A DNA stretch of 64,000 nucleotides, taken from assembly GCA_023213395.1 (NCBI GenBank), contig CM041465.1:95053741-95117740 (forward strand), read 5' to 3'. The notes under the pieces are model-generated. The model did not search any database. It worked only from the letters and a program-made list of their open reading frames with translations, and was not told the DNA's origin. Shown here in pieces: positions 21,981 through 34,340 of this stretch. The translations under genes and the position numbers were made by a program. The DNA comes from Cycas panzhihuaensis (taxonomy: Eukaryota; Cycadophyta). Position 1 is the first letter of the stretch, and each line of letters begins with the position of its first letter.

Positions 21981-23657
21981 AGGAGTGTTGGAAACATGGA
22001 GTCCTTGCATTCATTTACACTAATTAGAAACTACTTATAGTGTAAGGGAAGCACTGGCCATTTGAACCTAGGTGAGTACATGTATATATTCCTTTCAAAG
22101 TTACTTTTAAACCCTTTTTGAGCAATATGAGTTTTTATCAAAAACTTTTTCTCAGTATAGGTTAATCTAGCAAATAAAAATACTATTGAATTTTCTATGT
22201 GCCTTCTAATGACTAAGAGGTAGTTCTAGTTCTTTATTGGCTGTTTGTTAACATTGTAAAGAAATAGGTAAGAAAGTCAAAATTGAGCCAAATACCATAA
22301 AAGTATATTAATAAGCTCATTCTCCCTTCCTTTCCCTTTGTCAATATCATATTTATCCTTACTAAAGTTGAAAAGAAGAAAAGGAAATAATTAGGGGGGG
22401 AAAAAAGATAAAGGATCCCTTACTCTTTCTTTTCCTCTTATTTTCCTTACAAATGCAATGAAAAGAGTTTATTATATACCTACTTTTATGTCATTCACAT
22501 ATGCTTCTCTCCCTCTCTTTATTGCATTCTAGTTTAAAGTAAGTCATTAAAAAGAAAAAGAAAAGAAGGAACAAAAAGAAAGGGTTGCCTATAATTTTCT
22601 AGTAGTACAAGACCTAGTTGGTTTATGGATTACACACATTAGTACAAGCCCTTCAACCTATGGGTCATAAGTTACCTCATCTAGTTAGGATTTAATATTA
22701 TGTACATTAAAATTGAAAAGAATATAACTACATTTAGGCTTTTGTTATTTTCTTTCTTTAGTATTCTTTAGAATTAGGGTCTCACCTATTCTAGAGGATG
22801 GGTTATCTAAGTTTCACTAGGATTCATTATCGGTATAGTAAGGATAGTCTTATACATAAGGTTAGGTTGTATTCACCATATTCCAAACATTCTAGTGGTG
22901 TATGATTATACCAACCATGTACCATTAGGAGAATTAATTGACCAATATATATCCTATTGAGAGAAGTTACTTCTCTCTTTATTCACCTCTAGAGTTTCAA
23001 AGACTTATTAGAATTAGACATGGGTATCTTCCAAAACTCCTACACTTACAAGTGGGTTGTTACTAGAAGAAGGAATCCCCACTAACTTATCCATTATGGA
23101 GTCGATCCCATCATCTAATTCTTTTTCTTATCTCTCCTCTTGTCAATCATTCTTCTTCTTTGGGTTGAGTTATTGAGGAGTCACACTTAGTAGGTGGGGT
23201 GGGTTAGTTATTATAGGATTAGGTTCATAGGATAATATTAGTATTTAGGGCATTTATCCCCTAATGATTTTCTTAGTCTACAGGACTTTATCTTATATGT
23301 TATTTATCCCTATTGAGGGAACTCATATAGATAGATTTTTTTCTTTTTTGGTTACGTTGAGTTATCTCGATTACTTACACATTTATATGTTTCTTTTAAT
23401 GCTTACTATTTAGTTTACCTTAGCTCAATTTAGTTAGAGAATCTATACTACATGTATTATCTCTCTCCCTTTATTCCCCTTCTTATATACATAATCTTTC
23501 ATCCTTCTAATTTACCTTATATCATTACATTCCTATCCATAATATGCACAAGTCTCCTTTTAAGAAGTTGTTAGGCTCCCTTCTTTGACCTAGGCCTATT
23601 CCCTTAGGTCTTTAGTCAAATCATATAAACCTTTTCCCTCTCGCCAATCTACATTTC
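21981..23657 (+). repeat. Gypsy-2 5' LTR-like block (limits approximate)
   Basis: The block contains a segment (about 22,770-23,150) that matches, in reverse, 52,950-53,400. Shared strings include AAGGTTAGGTT, GTGGGTTGTTA/GTGGGTTATTA, GAAGAAGGA and GAGTCGAT/GGTCGATT. A weaker match of layout is seen at about 38,900-39,800. It ends just before a degraded primer-binding-site-like sequence (23658), and gag-like and pol sequence of the same orientation follow, as expected of a 5' LTR. The left limit is a guess. Confidence 0.4.
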
Positions 23658-23683
23658 TAGCACCCATACTAAGAAATTGCTAA
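23658..23683 (+). other. Gypsy-2 primer-binding-site-like sequence
   Basis: TAGCACCCATACTAAGAAAT then TGCTAA lines up with the Gypsy-1 site and following bases (TGGTGACCATACTGGGGACT then TGCCAG). Most differences are G to A or C to T. Its position between the LTR-like block and gag-like sequence fits. Confidence 0.35.
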
Positions 23684-24763
23684 TGTGAGTTGAATCTTTC
23701 TTGATCAACTTATTTTCTTATTCTAACATAGGTCTTTTACCTTCGGGTATCCCTCCTCGTTTAGTCATTTAAGCCAAGTTAGTATAGTAAGTTGGTACCT
23801 TTAGTTTAGGCCCTTTAATTCCCTCTTTCTTTTTGATCCCTAGGCTACCACCTTATGCATATATCACTTTTCATAAAGACTATGAGATCTACCACCCTTA
23901 GATCCTATCTCATCCATTTCACCTAGTTCTTAGCTTATTAAGACTAGTGGCATGACTAAGTAACTAAGGGCTTCCCGTAGGTTAATAGAGCCCCTTCTTA
24001 CTTAAGAAGGGGATTAGCCTCCTTTTGGTAATCTATTTGACCCATAGATGTATTTATTATAGAGGATGAAGAGAGTATACCTCTCCCATAAGTTTAACCC
24101 AAATTACTAGAATTTGGTTCACTCACCCTCTCATATTATTGGGTTGTTTCAACCAAGAATGCCTCAATTCCTTTTGAGAATGTCCTTCCTACTCCTGCAT
24201 CTTTAGCCTAACCTCATCTACCTAATTAATCCTAAGGGAAGTTCTACTTCCATCTATATATGATAGATCCATCATCAATACTATAAACCATCTTAATTCC
24301 AAAGGAATCCCCAAAAACCTTACTACCTTAAAAAGTATAATTCCATAGAGTCTTAAAAGTTCTAACTTTAACTCCTACCTAAGTACCCCATCTATTTAAA
24401 AGTAGTATCTTCTTTTCCTCATCTATATCCCAGTACTAGGTAAGGATTATCCCTCATGTAACTATGCATGCCCCATTTTCCTCACTACCTACTTCCATAC
24501 TAGGTTCTAGCATTATGGAACTAGTCTCTCCTTTGTAAGATCCCACTATTACTTAACCATCTACTTTACCTTTTTAGTTCATCACACCTTAGGGAAATTT
24601 ATGTTTTTTCCTACCACCTACACAGCCTATAGCCCAAGCCACTTCAACCCCTTATCTTCTGTCTAGTTATGTGCCCTATTCTTAGGGACCTACTATAACC
24701 CAACTATATATATTTTTTAATGTATACCCATAGCATCCATATAGGATTATCCCCTTATCCAAA
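23684..24763 (+). pseudogene. Gypsy-2 leader and N-terminal gag region, cut by Copia-2
   Basis: This is a Pro/Ser-codon-rich stretch in the place where Gypsy-1 has its Ser/Pro-rich gag N-terminus. No open frame of useful length survives, so the call rests on position and composition. It stops at the Copia-2 insertion (24764), and the recognisable gag core follows on the other side near 31,600. Confidence 0.35.
24759..24763. repeat. Target-site duplication, left copy, of Copia-2
   Basis: CCAAA before the element pairs with CTAGA at 31024-31028. The two mismatches are one C/T and one G/A, consistent with cytosine decay after insertion. Confidence 0.5.
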
Positions 24764-25069
24764 TGATGGATGTTAATGCATCAAGGTCATTAGATTAATT
24801 ATATGAAGATAAAGTTAGGTTAATTAAGTCACATAGTTAAATGTAATTTCATTTACATTTAAGTGTAATTTTAGGATCATGTCATTAGGTGGAAAACTCC
24901 TTTAGAAATCTTAATGCACATCCTCTATTATATAAGGCTAAATATGAAAGGAAGAGCCATAATTCTCACCTCTCATTTTTGCTCTCAATTTTGTTCTCTT
25001 CATTTGGCTCTTATTATGTACCATTCTTTTAGTATGGTGGAGTGTGTCCACTAGATCCTTCACCCAACA
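24764..25069 (+). repeat. Copia-2 5' LTR
   Basis: It is 306 bp. A TATA box TATATAAGG stands at 24929-24937, followed by the transcribed region (TCTCATTTTTGCTCTCAATT near 24,971). It matches 30718-31023 from end to end. Confidence 0.9.
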
Positions 25070-25070
25070 A

Positions 25071-25084
25071 CTCATATTAGAGCC
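25071..25084 (+). other. Copia-2 primer-binding site
   Basis: CTCATATTAGAGCC lies one base after the LTR. It is a decayed form of TGGTATCAGAGCC, the initiator-Met tRNA site seen intact in Copia-3. Confidence 0.65.
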
Positions 25085-26890
25085 ATTGTTGGCCATATTT
25101 CCCCACTAAGCTTGAACAGAACCATTAATACCTCTCAGTCATAATTCATATAAGGTTGAGAGCTTATTTGAGAACTTTATTTTGTATTAGATAGCTTAAA
25201 ATTATATTATTTTATATGTTGCTACTTTCTCTATATGTGTAGAATTTCATAGGTGAAAAAGATAGATTTTTAAAGCTGTTTGGTTACTGAAACAACCCCA
25301 AAAGCATTGAAGGCCTAAAATTTTATGAAAAAATTAACCATTTTATATTTTAATGAAATTTGATATATAGAGTTCCCTTTCTAAGAGGATCATTTTTGTC
25401 TTCTACAGTAGCTTCAAATTTAGCTTGCAACAACTAATTTTGGCTAAAATAAAACATTAGAATTTACGGATGAGTGACTTATGGCACTTTTCTCAATGAA
25501 ATCCTTTAAATATGAAATAAAAATTTGAAATCTTTTTTGAGGGATCTAGTAGATTTATGTCTCTGAAGCATTTTAAGATAAATCTCATCAAATTTCATCC
25601 ATTAGTTAATAAGATCTTTGTAGTTTTGTGACGGATGCTGAATTTGCCTCCTCAACCCCATAACAAATATTGCAGGGACATTTTGGGCAGTTTTTTAGTC
25701 ATTTTTTGATATGATATAGAAGGAGAAATTGATGTATATGTCAATTTGAAGCTTTTGACATATTGAAGTTTGGATTCTAAGATAGTGAATCTGGCAAGAT
25801 TCAGCTTTTGTACTTTTTTAAGCAAAAAATAATAATTATGCCTTTTCAAAACTTTGACTTTACTATATTATCAAAAATGATATTATGGACACTTTTTTCT
25901 TCTATCATACATTTAAATTCCATCATTTAGTCCTCCATATTTGTAATTTTTAGAAAATTTTGCCCATTGATTATTATTTATAAATTTTGTGGAAAAAATC
26001 ACAAAATAGGGTAAAATAACATGCATCTAGATTTAGAAAAATTAGAATTTTAATGGCAAGTTGATCCACTTTTTGACCCTTTATGGCTTTTGTATTAAAA
26101 TTTCTAAAAAATTTATTTGGAAATATTGTACTAAAGCAAGGGAAACCATGGGTCGAAAATAACATCTAGTTCCCCTGCTAAATCTAGCATGTTCTTTTCA
26201 TTTCCATACATACCATAAAGTAATATATAAAGTAACAATAATAAAAAAGAAAGAATAGAAGATAAGCAAGAACATTTGGCATCTTTTTATTTCAGTTTTT
26301 AATTCCCATTTCAGTCTTCAATTAAGTAGCACATTAAAGATGCTTAACTTGGAAGCTCTTGCAGAAAAGTTTATAGAATTTGACAAGAACTTTTATACTA
26401 ATTTTATAACTTCATATCCTCTTCTAGATGTAGCTTTTAACATGGAAGAAGAAGTATGCTTCTTAAAGAATTAAGGTCCCTCTAGTGGTAGAGGAAATAA
26501 TCAAGTAAGGGATAGAGGATGAGGTAGAAGAAATTAGCCACAAGGTTAACAGAACCCTCAACAACAGTAGCCTAGACAATCTCAAGGCTAAGTACCACAT
26601 TTTAATGTAAGACAGTCAAGCTAAACCAATACTTCAAGAACTAGAAATCATATTATCATGTGCAAAAGTTACAATACAAAAGGATACCTTGCAAAGGATT
26701 GTTGTATACTTGTATATAAGTTGCCTAAGTTTCAACAGAAATACAAGGCTTACAATGTTGATGAAATATATGTAGAATCGTTTAGTAGCACAAGTTTTTC
26801 TCAAGCACGTATTCAAAGAATTGAGAGAAGAACCATCGATCAAACTAAGAGGTATTTTGAAGCTCATTATGGCTATGCCACTTGTGATCT
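25085..26890 (+). pseudogene. Copia-2 gag relic
   Basis: The first kilobase has no readable frame. From about 26,340 the frame reads LEALAEKFIEFDKNFYTNF, then a Gly/Arg/Gln-rich stretch, then CKSYNTKGYLAKDC (about 26,659-26,700). That is a zinc knuckle with the second Cys and the His each replaced by Tyr. After it comes LPKFQQKYKAYNVDEIY and an open stretch to 26,903. Gag would coat the RNA in the particle; the damaged knuckle and stops rule out function. Confidence 0.6.
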
Positions 26891-26899
26891 TGAATCACT

Positions 26900-28252
26900 A
26901 ATATAAACCCCTCTTAGAGTTGCAAATAACATAACTTTAAATACCTCCTCATGGATCATGCATGCAGGAGCAACATAGCATATGACCTACAATCAAGATC
27001 TATATCAAACTTTTGATTCTAATATATATGGTGTAGTTCACATGGCTAATAAATCCCAACATCTAGTCGAAGGTATTAAAAACATACACCTAAAACTCCT
27101 AGGCTTGAGTGACTTTACATTACTTGATGTCTTATACATTCCTAATATGAAATAAAACCTACTTTCCTTATCTACTTTTATCTTCCCTGGATTTGATCTT
27201 AGTGTTACTACAAATGCCCAAACTCTCTAGGTCATTCACCTCTAATAAATCGAGTGGTCTTGACTGGAAAGCTTATTGGCAAATTATTTAAGTTGAATGA
27301 ATCTCTATTTTTTGAAGCCAATTGTACTTAAAGGCCTTGTGTTGATAAAGACTTTACTTTTAATACCACTTTGACACACCCTAAGCTATCCCTAGAAGCT
27401 CTTTGGCATGCTCGCATGGGCCATGTTCATATTAATGAACTTAGAGATCTTTGTCATATCCTTATAGGTCTTCATAAGTCCTCCTCTAAGCCCTTTAAAT
27501 GTGAAGCTTGTATCATAGCCAAATCTCATAGACAACCCTTTGTCAATAGTCATCCTCTTTAATTAGTACACTCGGATCTATACAGACTAATGCCCATTCC
27601 ATCATTGAAGTAGAAATTATATTATATATCCTTCATTGATGATTTTACCAAGAAAGTGTGGGTGGATTTTTTAACTAAGAAAGATGAGGCATTTGGTGTC
27701 TTTAAAGCTTTTAAAACTCATACTGAAAAGGAGTTAGGTTATCAAATTAAGTATCTCCAAATAGATAATGGTGGAGAATATACCTCTACTAAGTTTGAAA
27801 CCTATCTACGATATAACGGCATCAAGCATCACACTATAATAATAGGCACCCCCTAATAGAATAGAGTTACCAAGTGCATGAATAAGTCTATTATGAATAT
27901 GGCTCAAGCTATGCTAGTTCATAAAAATGTACCTACTTACCTATAGGTGGAAGTAATTTGGATAGTTGTTTATTATATGAATGTTGTCAACCCATCTAAA
28001 GTAGAAACTTCACCTAATGAAAAGTGGACTAAACAAGTCCCCACTAGTTACCACTTCAAAATATTTAGCTCAACATATTATACCCATATACTAGATAGAA
28101 ATAAAAATAAACTCCAACCCATATCACTTAAAGGCATCTTTGTAGAATACCCTATGGAAAAGAAAGGGTACAAAGTGTTTATACCTTCACAACAGAAGAT
28201 TTTCATCATTAGAGATGTGGTGTTTATTGAAATAAATGATCAATTATTATAG
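26900..28252 (+). pseudogene. Copia-2 protease and integrase relic
   Basis: The protease motif is near 26,951-26,990 (WIMHAGAT then HMTYNQDLYQTF); His stands where the catalytic Asp is expected. Next are LLDVLYIPNMK, the GAG-pre-integrase domain (LWHARMGHVHINELRDL, CEACIIAKSHRQPF; 27,402-27,545), and the integrase core with Asp in LVHSDLYRLM and Asp in LQIDNGGEY. The third catalytic residue is lost: the motif reads NRVTKCMNKS, Lys in place of Glu, after two stops. The domain ends with the SLKGIFVEYPMEKKGYKVF linker. It is inactive. Confidence 0.85.
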
Positions 28253-28321
28253 TTAGACTCTAAAATATTGAACTATCATTATTATGATGCCACTCAATAC
28301 GATGTACAGATTCTAAAATTT

Positions 28322-28339
28322 GGGGGGAGGGGGGGGGGA
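28322..28339 (+). repeat. Poly-G tract in Copia-2
   Basis: GGGGGGAGGGGGGGGGG lies between the integrase linker and RT, in an otherwise AT-rich setting. It adds a frameshift. Confidence 0.8.
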
Positions 28340-28639
28340 GACACTCAAGAGTTACTCAAACTATTAGAATCTGATAATAGATCTATAGAAGATAGTAGTT
28401 ATGACTCTTAACCAATGAGTGCACATCATGCAACACCATTCGAGAATAGTAGAGTTGACAAAGGCAAAGCAGTGGTAGATGGACCATGCTCCCCAAATGC
28501 ATTAACATCCTCCTCAACAAATATGTAAAATGATCCTTTTTAGGTTCCAAATGAAGATCATGTAGTTAGAGAAATAAATACCTCATCCCAACTTGAGGTT
28601 CTCCTAAAGCCCACTAACTAAATAAGGATATATGACCTA

Positions 28640-30280
28640 ATGAGGTGGGTAAAATTGAAATTCAAAGTGCCTACAGAGCCAAGATGTAGGAATCACTTTT
28701 CATTGAGTTAAAACCAAAAGAACTATATCTTGCTCTCAATAAAAAACCTCTCTCATACCAAGAAGTTACAAAACACATAGCTTGGAGGAATTCCATGAAT
28801 GAAGAGTATCAATCTCTTATAAATAATGGTACATAGGAGCTCATTGATCTACCACTTGAAAGAAAGGTAGTTTAAAATAAATGGGTGTATAAAAATAAAT
28901 ATAGATATGATGGTACCCTTAAAAAACACAAGGTGAGGTTAGTAGAAAAGGGATTTACACAAAGGGAAGGTATAAACTACATTAAAGTCTTTGCACCTAC
29001 AACCAAGTGACCCATAATTAGAACTCTTATGGCCTTGCCAGCTCAATAGGGATGGAAGATTCACTAGCTCGATGTAGAAATTACATTTCTTAATGGTGAT
29101 CTTAAAGAAGAAATCTACATGTCTCAACTTGAAGGATTTAAGATTATTGGTCTAGAGCATAAGGTGTGTAGGATCAAAAAATCCTTGTATGGCCTTAAAT
29201 AAGCCCCTCATTCTTGGTTCACCAAGTTGTCAGAAAGAATAAGGCAACTTGGATATGAGGTTTTTGACTACTAAGATATTAATGCAACATTGTTCATCAA
29301 ATACTAAAAAGATAAAGTCACTTATCTCTTAATCTTTGTGGATGATATGCTTATAACAAGGAATAGTAAATAGGTAATTAGTTAACTAAAGAAGGACTTA
29401 GCAAAATTATTTAAATTGTTTGACCTTGGGTTGATAAAATACTACTTGGGAATTGAAGTCACTCAGAAAATGGCAAAATCTTTCTTTCTCAAGAAAAGTA
29501 CATCAACAATCTTCTAACAAAGTTTCAATTAGAAGATACTCAAACTATAGCCACTTTAATGGAACCTAATATTAAACTAACAGCTGATGGCAATGATTGA
29601 GAGGTAGACGTAATACTTTATAGTCAACTTATAGGTAGTCTTATCTATACTACTAATACAAGACTTGATATTGCACACTCTATTGGTATTCTTGCTTATT
29701 ACATAATAAATCCTAAGTAGAATAACTGATAGGTAGCAGTACGAGTGTTTAGGTAGCTTAAGACAACCAGCAAATATGGTCTATTGTATAAACCCAATTT
29801 AGGGTTCAAACTATATGCATACATAGACTCAAACTTTGCTAGAGATAAATACACAAGGAGATCCATATCCAGGTATGTAACATTTCTTGGAATAGCACCA
29901 ATATCATGGAGATCTAAATGGCAGAAGATAGTTGTTAATTCAATTGCTTAAGCTAAATACATTACTACTTTTAAGACCAGCAAGAAGGTGATATAGCTTA
30001 GGAAATTATTAGAAGCATTGAATATCATTAAAATAAGTCTAACTAGCCTTCATGTAGATAATTAATCAACAATCCACATGGAAAAAAATCCTATATTTCA
30101 TGATCGTACTAAACACATAAGTACGAAAGTCCATAGGATTTGAGAACTAGTTCATGATGACAGAATTCAACTGGAGTATTGTCCCACAATAGATCAAGTG
30201 GCCAATATCTTTACCAAACCACTATAAAAGATAAAGTTTGAATAATTTTGTAGGTAGCTCAATCTTCAGGCCTCCATCTC
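28640..30280 (+). pseudogene. Copia-2 reverse transcriptase and RNase H relic
   Basis: RT reads LFIELKPKELYLALNKKPL, IAWRNSMNEEYQSLINN, NKWVYKNKYRYDGTLKKHK, GFTQREGINYIKVFAPTTK, LDVEITFLNGDLKEEIYM, KSLYGLK, then the active site LIFVDDMLITRN (29,329-29,364), LFDLGLIKYYLGIEVTQK. RNase H reads RSISRYVTFLGIAPISWRS, LHVDN, RTKHISTKVH, DQVANIFTKPL near 30,195-30,230. The catalytic Asp pair of RT is kept. Several stops and a frame change near 29,480 make it a relic. Confidence 0.88.
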
Positions 30281-30706
30281 TAATTGATTGGAGGAGATAA
30301 CAACAGGATCATCATATTCTATTCCATTCGTAAAAACCCCTTATAGGGGCAAAAGAATAAGAGTAAATCTCTACTCTATCATATTTATAAAAATCCCTTG
30401 TGGACATGGAAGGATAAGGGTTGTACTAGTCTTAGAAAATCAGAACTATGAAAACTCAAAAAGGGCATGGGGGATGACTACACGATATATAGAAATTGAG
30501 CAGATCAAGTTGCACATTTAAGTTGCTTGGCTATCAAGCTATATTAAGAGCCACCTTAGCCATTTTAATTTAAGGGGCTATAGATCTTAAAAATTTTATT
30601 GGTTTTTATTTCCCATGAGGGTTTTCCCATAAAAGTGTCAATATAATAATGAGGCTCAAATGAAGACCTCATGGAATAGATTTTATCATAATTACTTTTT
30701 ACCATT
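30281..30706 (+). other. Copia-2 3' untranslated region
   Basis: This is sequence between the end of pol and the polypurine tract. An open frame at 30288-30521 has no recognisable motif and is probably chance. Confidence 0.5.
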
Positions 30707-30717
30707 AAGGGGGAAAT
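30707..30717 (+). other. Copia-2 polypurine tract
   Basis: AAGGGGGAAAT directly precedes the 3' LTR (TGATGG). Confidence 0.75.
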
Positions 30718-31023
30718 TGATGGAGGTTAATTCATCAAGGTCACTAGACTAATTATGTGAAGGTGACTTTAGGTTAGCTAAGTCACATAGTTAAATGTAA
30801 TTTCATTTATATTTAAACATAATTTTGGGATCATGTCATTAGGCAAAAAGGTAATTTAAAAACCTTAATTCACATCCTCTATTATAGAAGACTAAATATA
30901 AAAGGGAGAGTCATAATTCTCACTTCTCATTTTTGCTCTCAATCTTGTCCTCTTCATTTTGCTCTTATTATATGCCATTGCTTTAGTATAGTGGAGTGTG
31001 ACCACTAAATCCTTCACCCAATA
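30718..31023 (+). repeat. Copia-2 3' LTR
   Basis: It is 306 bp, equal in length to the 5' LTR. Its final CA has become TA (CACCCAATA). Confidence 0.9.
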
Positions 31024-31028
31024 CTAGA
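31024..31028. repeat. Target-site duplication, right copy, of Copia-2
   Basis: CTAGA, paired with CCAAA at 24759-24763. Confidence 0.5.
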
Positions 31029-32990
31029 GCTCTGTATGGGCACGGCCCACTTCTATATCTCCTATCCCATAATATCCATATAAATGTTAGGGAACTTATA
31101 AGGGCTTAATTAGGTCCATTTATGTCCCTACTTACTAAAATTTAATATTTTATTAGTATCCTAATTTCACCCATTTAACTAACTTGGTAATACCAAATTG
31201 TTTGGCCTAATTAGGCCCTATAATTTTAATCCTACCTTATTACTCTAAGACTAATAATACTACAAGGGATCCTTGCTTAAAAAGAAATCTAATATTCTTC
31301 CCAACTTCCCTCCTAAGTTGCTCAAGCTACTCAAGTGCCTCTTATTCAATCTTATCCTTATAAAATTCCTAGGAATGGAGGTCCTATATCTTAGGGAGTG
31401 ATTCCTAATCTAGCTAAGGGTATGACATAATTAGCTCCATTTATCCCACAATCTCTATATTATACATATCATGAAAGGTTATTCCCCCATGTTAATACCC
31501 AAATATTTACATCATACCAACCCTAAGCAAGGGCCATAAACCCCCTTTCTCAACCTAAGGCATGATCATTTGTAGACTATTAATATAGTCCTTTATCACA
31601 TGATGTACTTAGAACTAATCTTCTACCACATCCTCTTAAGGTTCTAAAATTTGAAGGAATATCTAACTAAGACACAACAAATCATGTTAAGTCTTTTTCT
31701 TCAGTGTATTAATTTTTGGTTGTATGACCACATAATAATAAAAGTATTCCTATGATCATTTTATAGGGATACTCTTAAGTGGTTCTATAATCAACTACAA
31801 CATTAAATCCATACCTTTTAATAGTTATTTGATACTTGTATCAACTATTTTAATGTATAAATACCTTTCAAGAGTAAAGTTGAAACTCTCTCTCCCTAAA
31901 TTAAATCCCTAATGACCTTAATAGAGACTTCATTAGGTACTTCCATGCCCTTCTACACTCCTCTATGGCTATGTTGCTGAGGAATTAAAAAGTGATATCT
32001 TTGTTAGTAAGATTTACCTAAAGGTCCATGTAGAAGTACTTAAAATAGGCATTACCACATGTGATAGTGTTGTTATAAAGTGCCTCAAGGTAGAACCTAT
32101 TGAGATACAAGCATAAATTAAGAAATTAACAAAACCCACCTAGAGGCGTAAAACACATAACCTACTAAGAGGTCCTAAACATAAATTGGAACCCCAGATA
32201 GAATGATGGACTCCTTCACTTCTATTATTTATTCTTTTAAGCATATAATAAGAGATACTATGCCTTAGGGTATTTTAGTACATAGAATTACCCACCATAG
32301 GGTGTAAGGGACTCTAGGTCAATCCATAAAACAATATAAGGCTCATCCTTCCAAAGAGATAATAAAGGGAATATTACATCTCCTCAATAGAAATAGTATC
32401 ATATTCACTAAAGTGGTGATCATGATGACACTTACTATTGATCCCAACACCTAGATCTTTCTCTTCTATATGGGCCTCCAAGCTAGATAACTTTGAGACT
32501 CAAGCTAGAGTAACCAACCATAAAGAACCCTTCCCCAAATATGATGAAAATGGTCTCAAGATCAAAAGGGGAAGGAGAAGACCCAATAATCTAAACCTAA
32601 TACTCCTAGGTAAACCAATGACCCTAAATGAGAGATAAATCTACCATCTTGTAAGCCCCAAAAATAAAAATATGTGGAAGCAAAATAGGTCACCTAATAT
32701 TATAATATGAAGGGGAAATAAGGCATTCATATTCTTGAGGAATGTCATACATTTTCTAGAACCCAAGCATAATATGCCAAATAATCTGAGGATGCTTTAC
32801 CCTTGAATCCCCTTCTAGAAGATGCAGTTACATTATACAAAATTATAGCCATTTGTCATGGTGCTATAACATGAAAAGCACTCTTTCTCAACCTACAAGC
32901 AAGGGGAAACCTTGCTCCATTGTTGAAGAGCTTCACTCAATCTTAGGAAGAATGTCCATGATGGATATTCTAAGGAATTGCCCTAATCAA
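31029..32990 (+). pseudogene. Gypsy-2 gag core, after Copia-2
   Basis: Near 31,610-31,680 the + strand reads RTNLLPHPLKVLKFEGIS, matching the Gypsy-1 gag motif RTNLLPHPSEVPKFDGTS at 13 of 18 positions. The rest of the core follows with many stops (PHNNKSIPMIIL, VVL). A 66-codon open stretch at 32438-32638 (KLDNFETQARVTNHKEPFP, KRGRRRPNN) lies where Gypsy-1 has its Cys/His-cluster region but shows no Cys pattern. The level of decay is much greater than in Gypsy-1. Confidence 0.65.
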
Positions 32991-34340
32991 AGGTAATTTC
33001 TCTTTTATACTCCCAAACTATGAGAGGTCAATTCAATCCACATAAAGGCCCAATCCCTCATTGTATTTAACCTAGAGGAACTCCTCCTACTAGAAAAGAG
33101 AGTTTAGGAATTACTCTATCCTTTATTTATCACAGTAGAAAACTCAAATTATATCCTAAAGAAAATAGTTATAAACTAAGAGTCTTCTACTAATGCCATG
33201 CCATTTAAAATGCTCTAAGAGTTAGGCATATACACTCTTGAATCGATCCCTTATAAGCACTAAGGAAATTATGATACCCTCAATTCCCCTTATAGGGATA
33301 GTTAGCATCCCACTTACATTAGAAGATAAGACCCTCCTTATGGATATTATTATCCTTTATGCATATGTCAATTACAATTTACTTCTAGGGATACCTTATT
33401 TGAATTAAATAGAAGTTATTTGCTCTTCCCTTTGGGGTCAACTCAAATTTATCCATAATAGACAAGTTTGCATGATAAAATATGATGATTAGGATGGTAG
33501 GACCCTTAGTTGGCAACGTAAGCTATTTTCAATGAAGAATAAGGCTTTGGCCTTTTATTTTAGGATAAAGTGCCAAAGTTCAACCAAAACCCAATCCTTC
33601 CTAAAAGCTAAGCATCACTCACTTTGACTTTATAGGGGTTGGGTACTATGGTTATGTGAGTGTTCTTAGTGACCTTGAACCTAATAATGAAGAACCATAA
33701 ATACAAATATTGTACATACTTGAGTATGCATAGGATTTTGCTAATTATATTGTTATAGAGATCTCCTCTCCCTTATCACCTCTAATATTTAATTTAGATC
33801 TAGAGTTGTCCTCTTTATATGATAAATTAATACAATATGACTCATCCCTAAATTTGATTCACAAGTCTTTTGATCCTCCTCCATAATAAATATGGCCTCT
33901 TATTCACTAGTCCTTCATGGGATTTAGGCATAAATGATGTTCAAACTCTTTAAAAGTTTGTTTTAGATTTCTTGATTAGTCATTAGAGAATAGCCTTGAA
34001 AACCCCCCATCCTTGCCTTGCACTTTGATTCTATTTGAAGCTAAAATCATTTAAGGCATAGATTATTTTGAGAATGATGAAGCCTAACTTGAGCTTCTAG
34101 TTGGAATCATTGCTAACTTCCTCCCAAATAATCACAAACTAGGATTTTAGAAGTGTCTTGGCATTGACTCTCCCCTTATAGATCCCAATCCAAAAGAATC
34201 TAATTAAGACCCATTAATTAAGCAAGAAACCTTTCATTTCAAAGAAGGAAATATCCTACTCATGGGTGAAACCATTGACATGCCCATTACTAAGATAAAA
34301 TTCATTAAAGTAGGTGCAAAATACATCCTTAAGGAGGTTA
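32991..34340 (+). pseudogene. Gypsy-2 protease and protease-RT linker
   Basis: The flap-end motif YNLLLGIPYLN lies at about 33,370-33,405, followed by SLWGQLKFIHNRQVCMIKYD. The same motifs occur in Gypsy-1 (YNLLLGRPWID, TLWGQLKFIHDG). The linker motif FLPNNHKLGF, then CLGIDSPLIDPNPKES near 34,120-34,200, also corresponds. The protease active-site motif itself is not readable. Stops are frequent. Confidence 0.7.

Larger units (their letters stand above)
24764..31023 (+). mobile_element. Copia-2: complete but inactivated Copia element
   Basis: It has two 306-bp LTRs starting TGATGGA and ending CACCCAACA / CACCCAATA, an initiator-Met-type primer-binding site, gag with a degraded zinc knuckle, protease, integrase, RT, RNase H, and a polypurine tract. 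Total length is 6,260 bp. LTRs agree at about 85 % by eye. It sits in the gag region of Gypsy-2. Confidence 0.9.
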
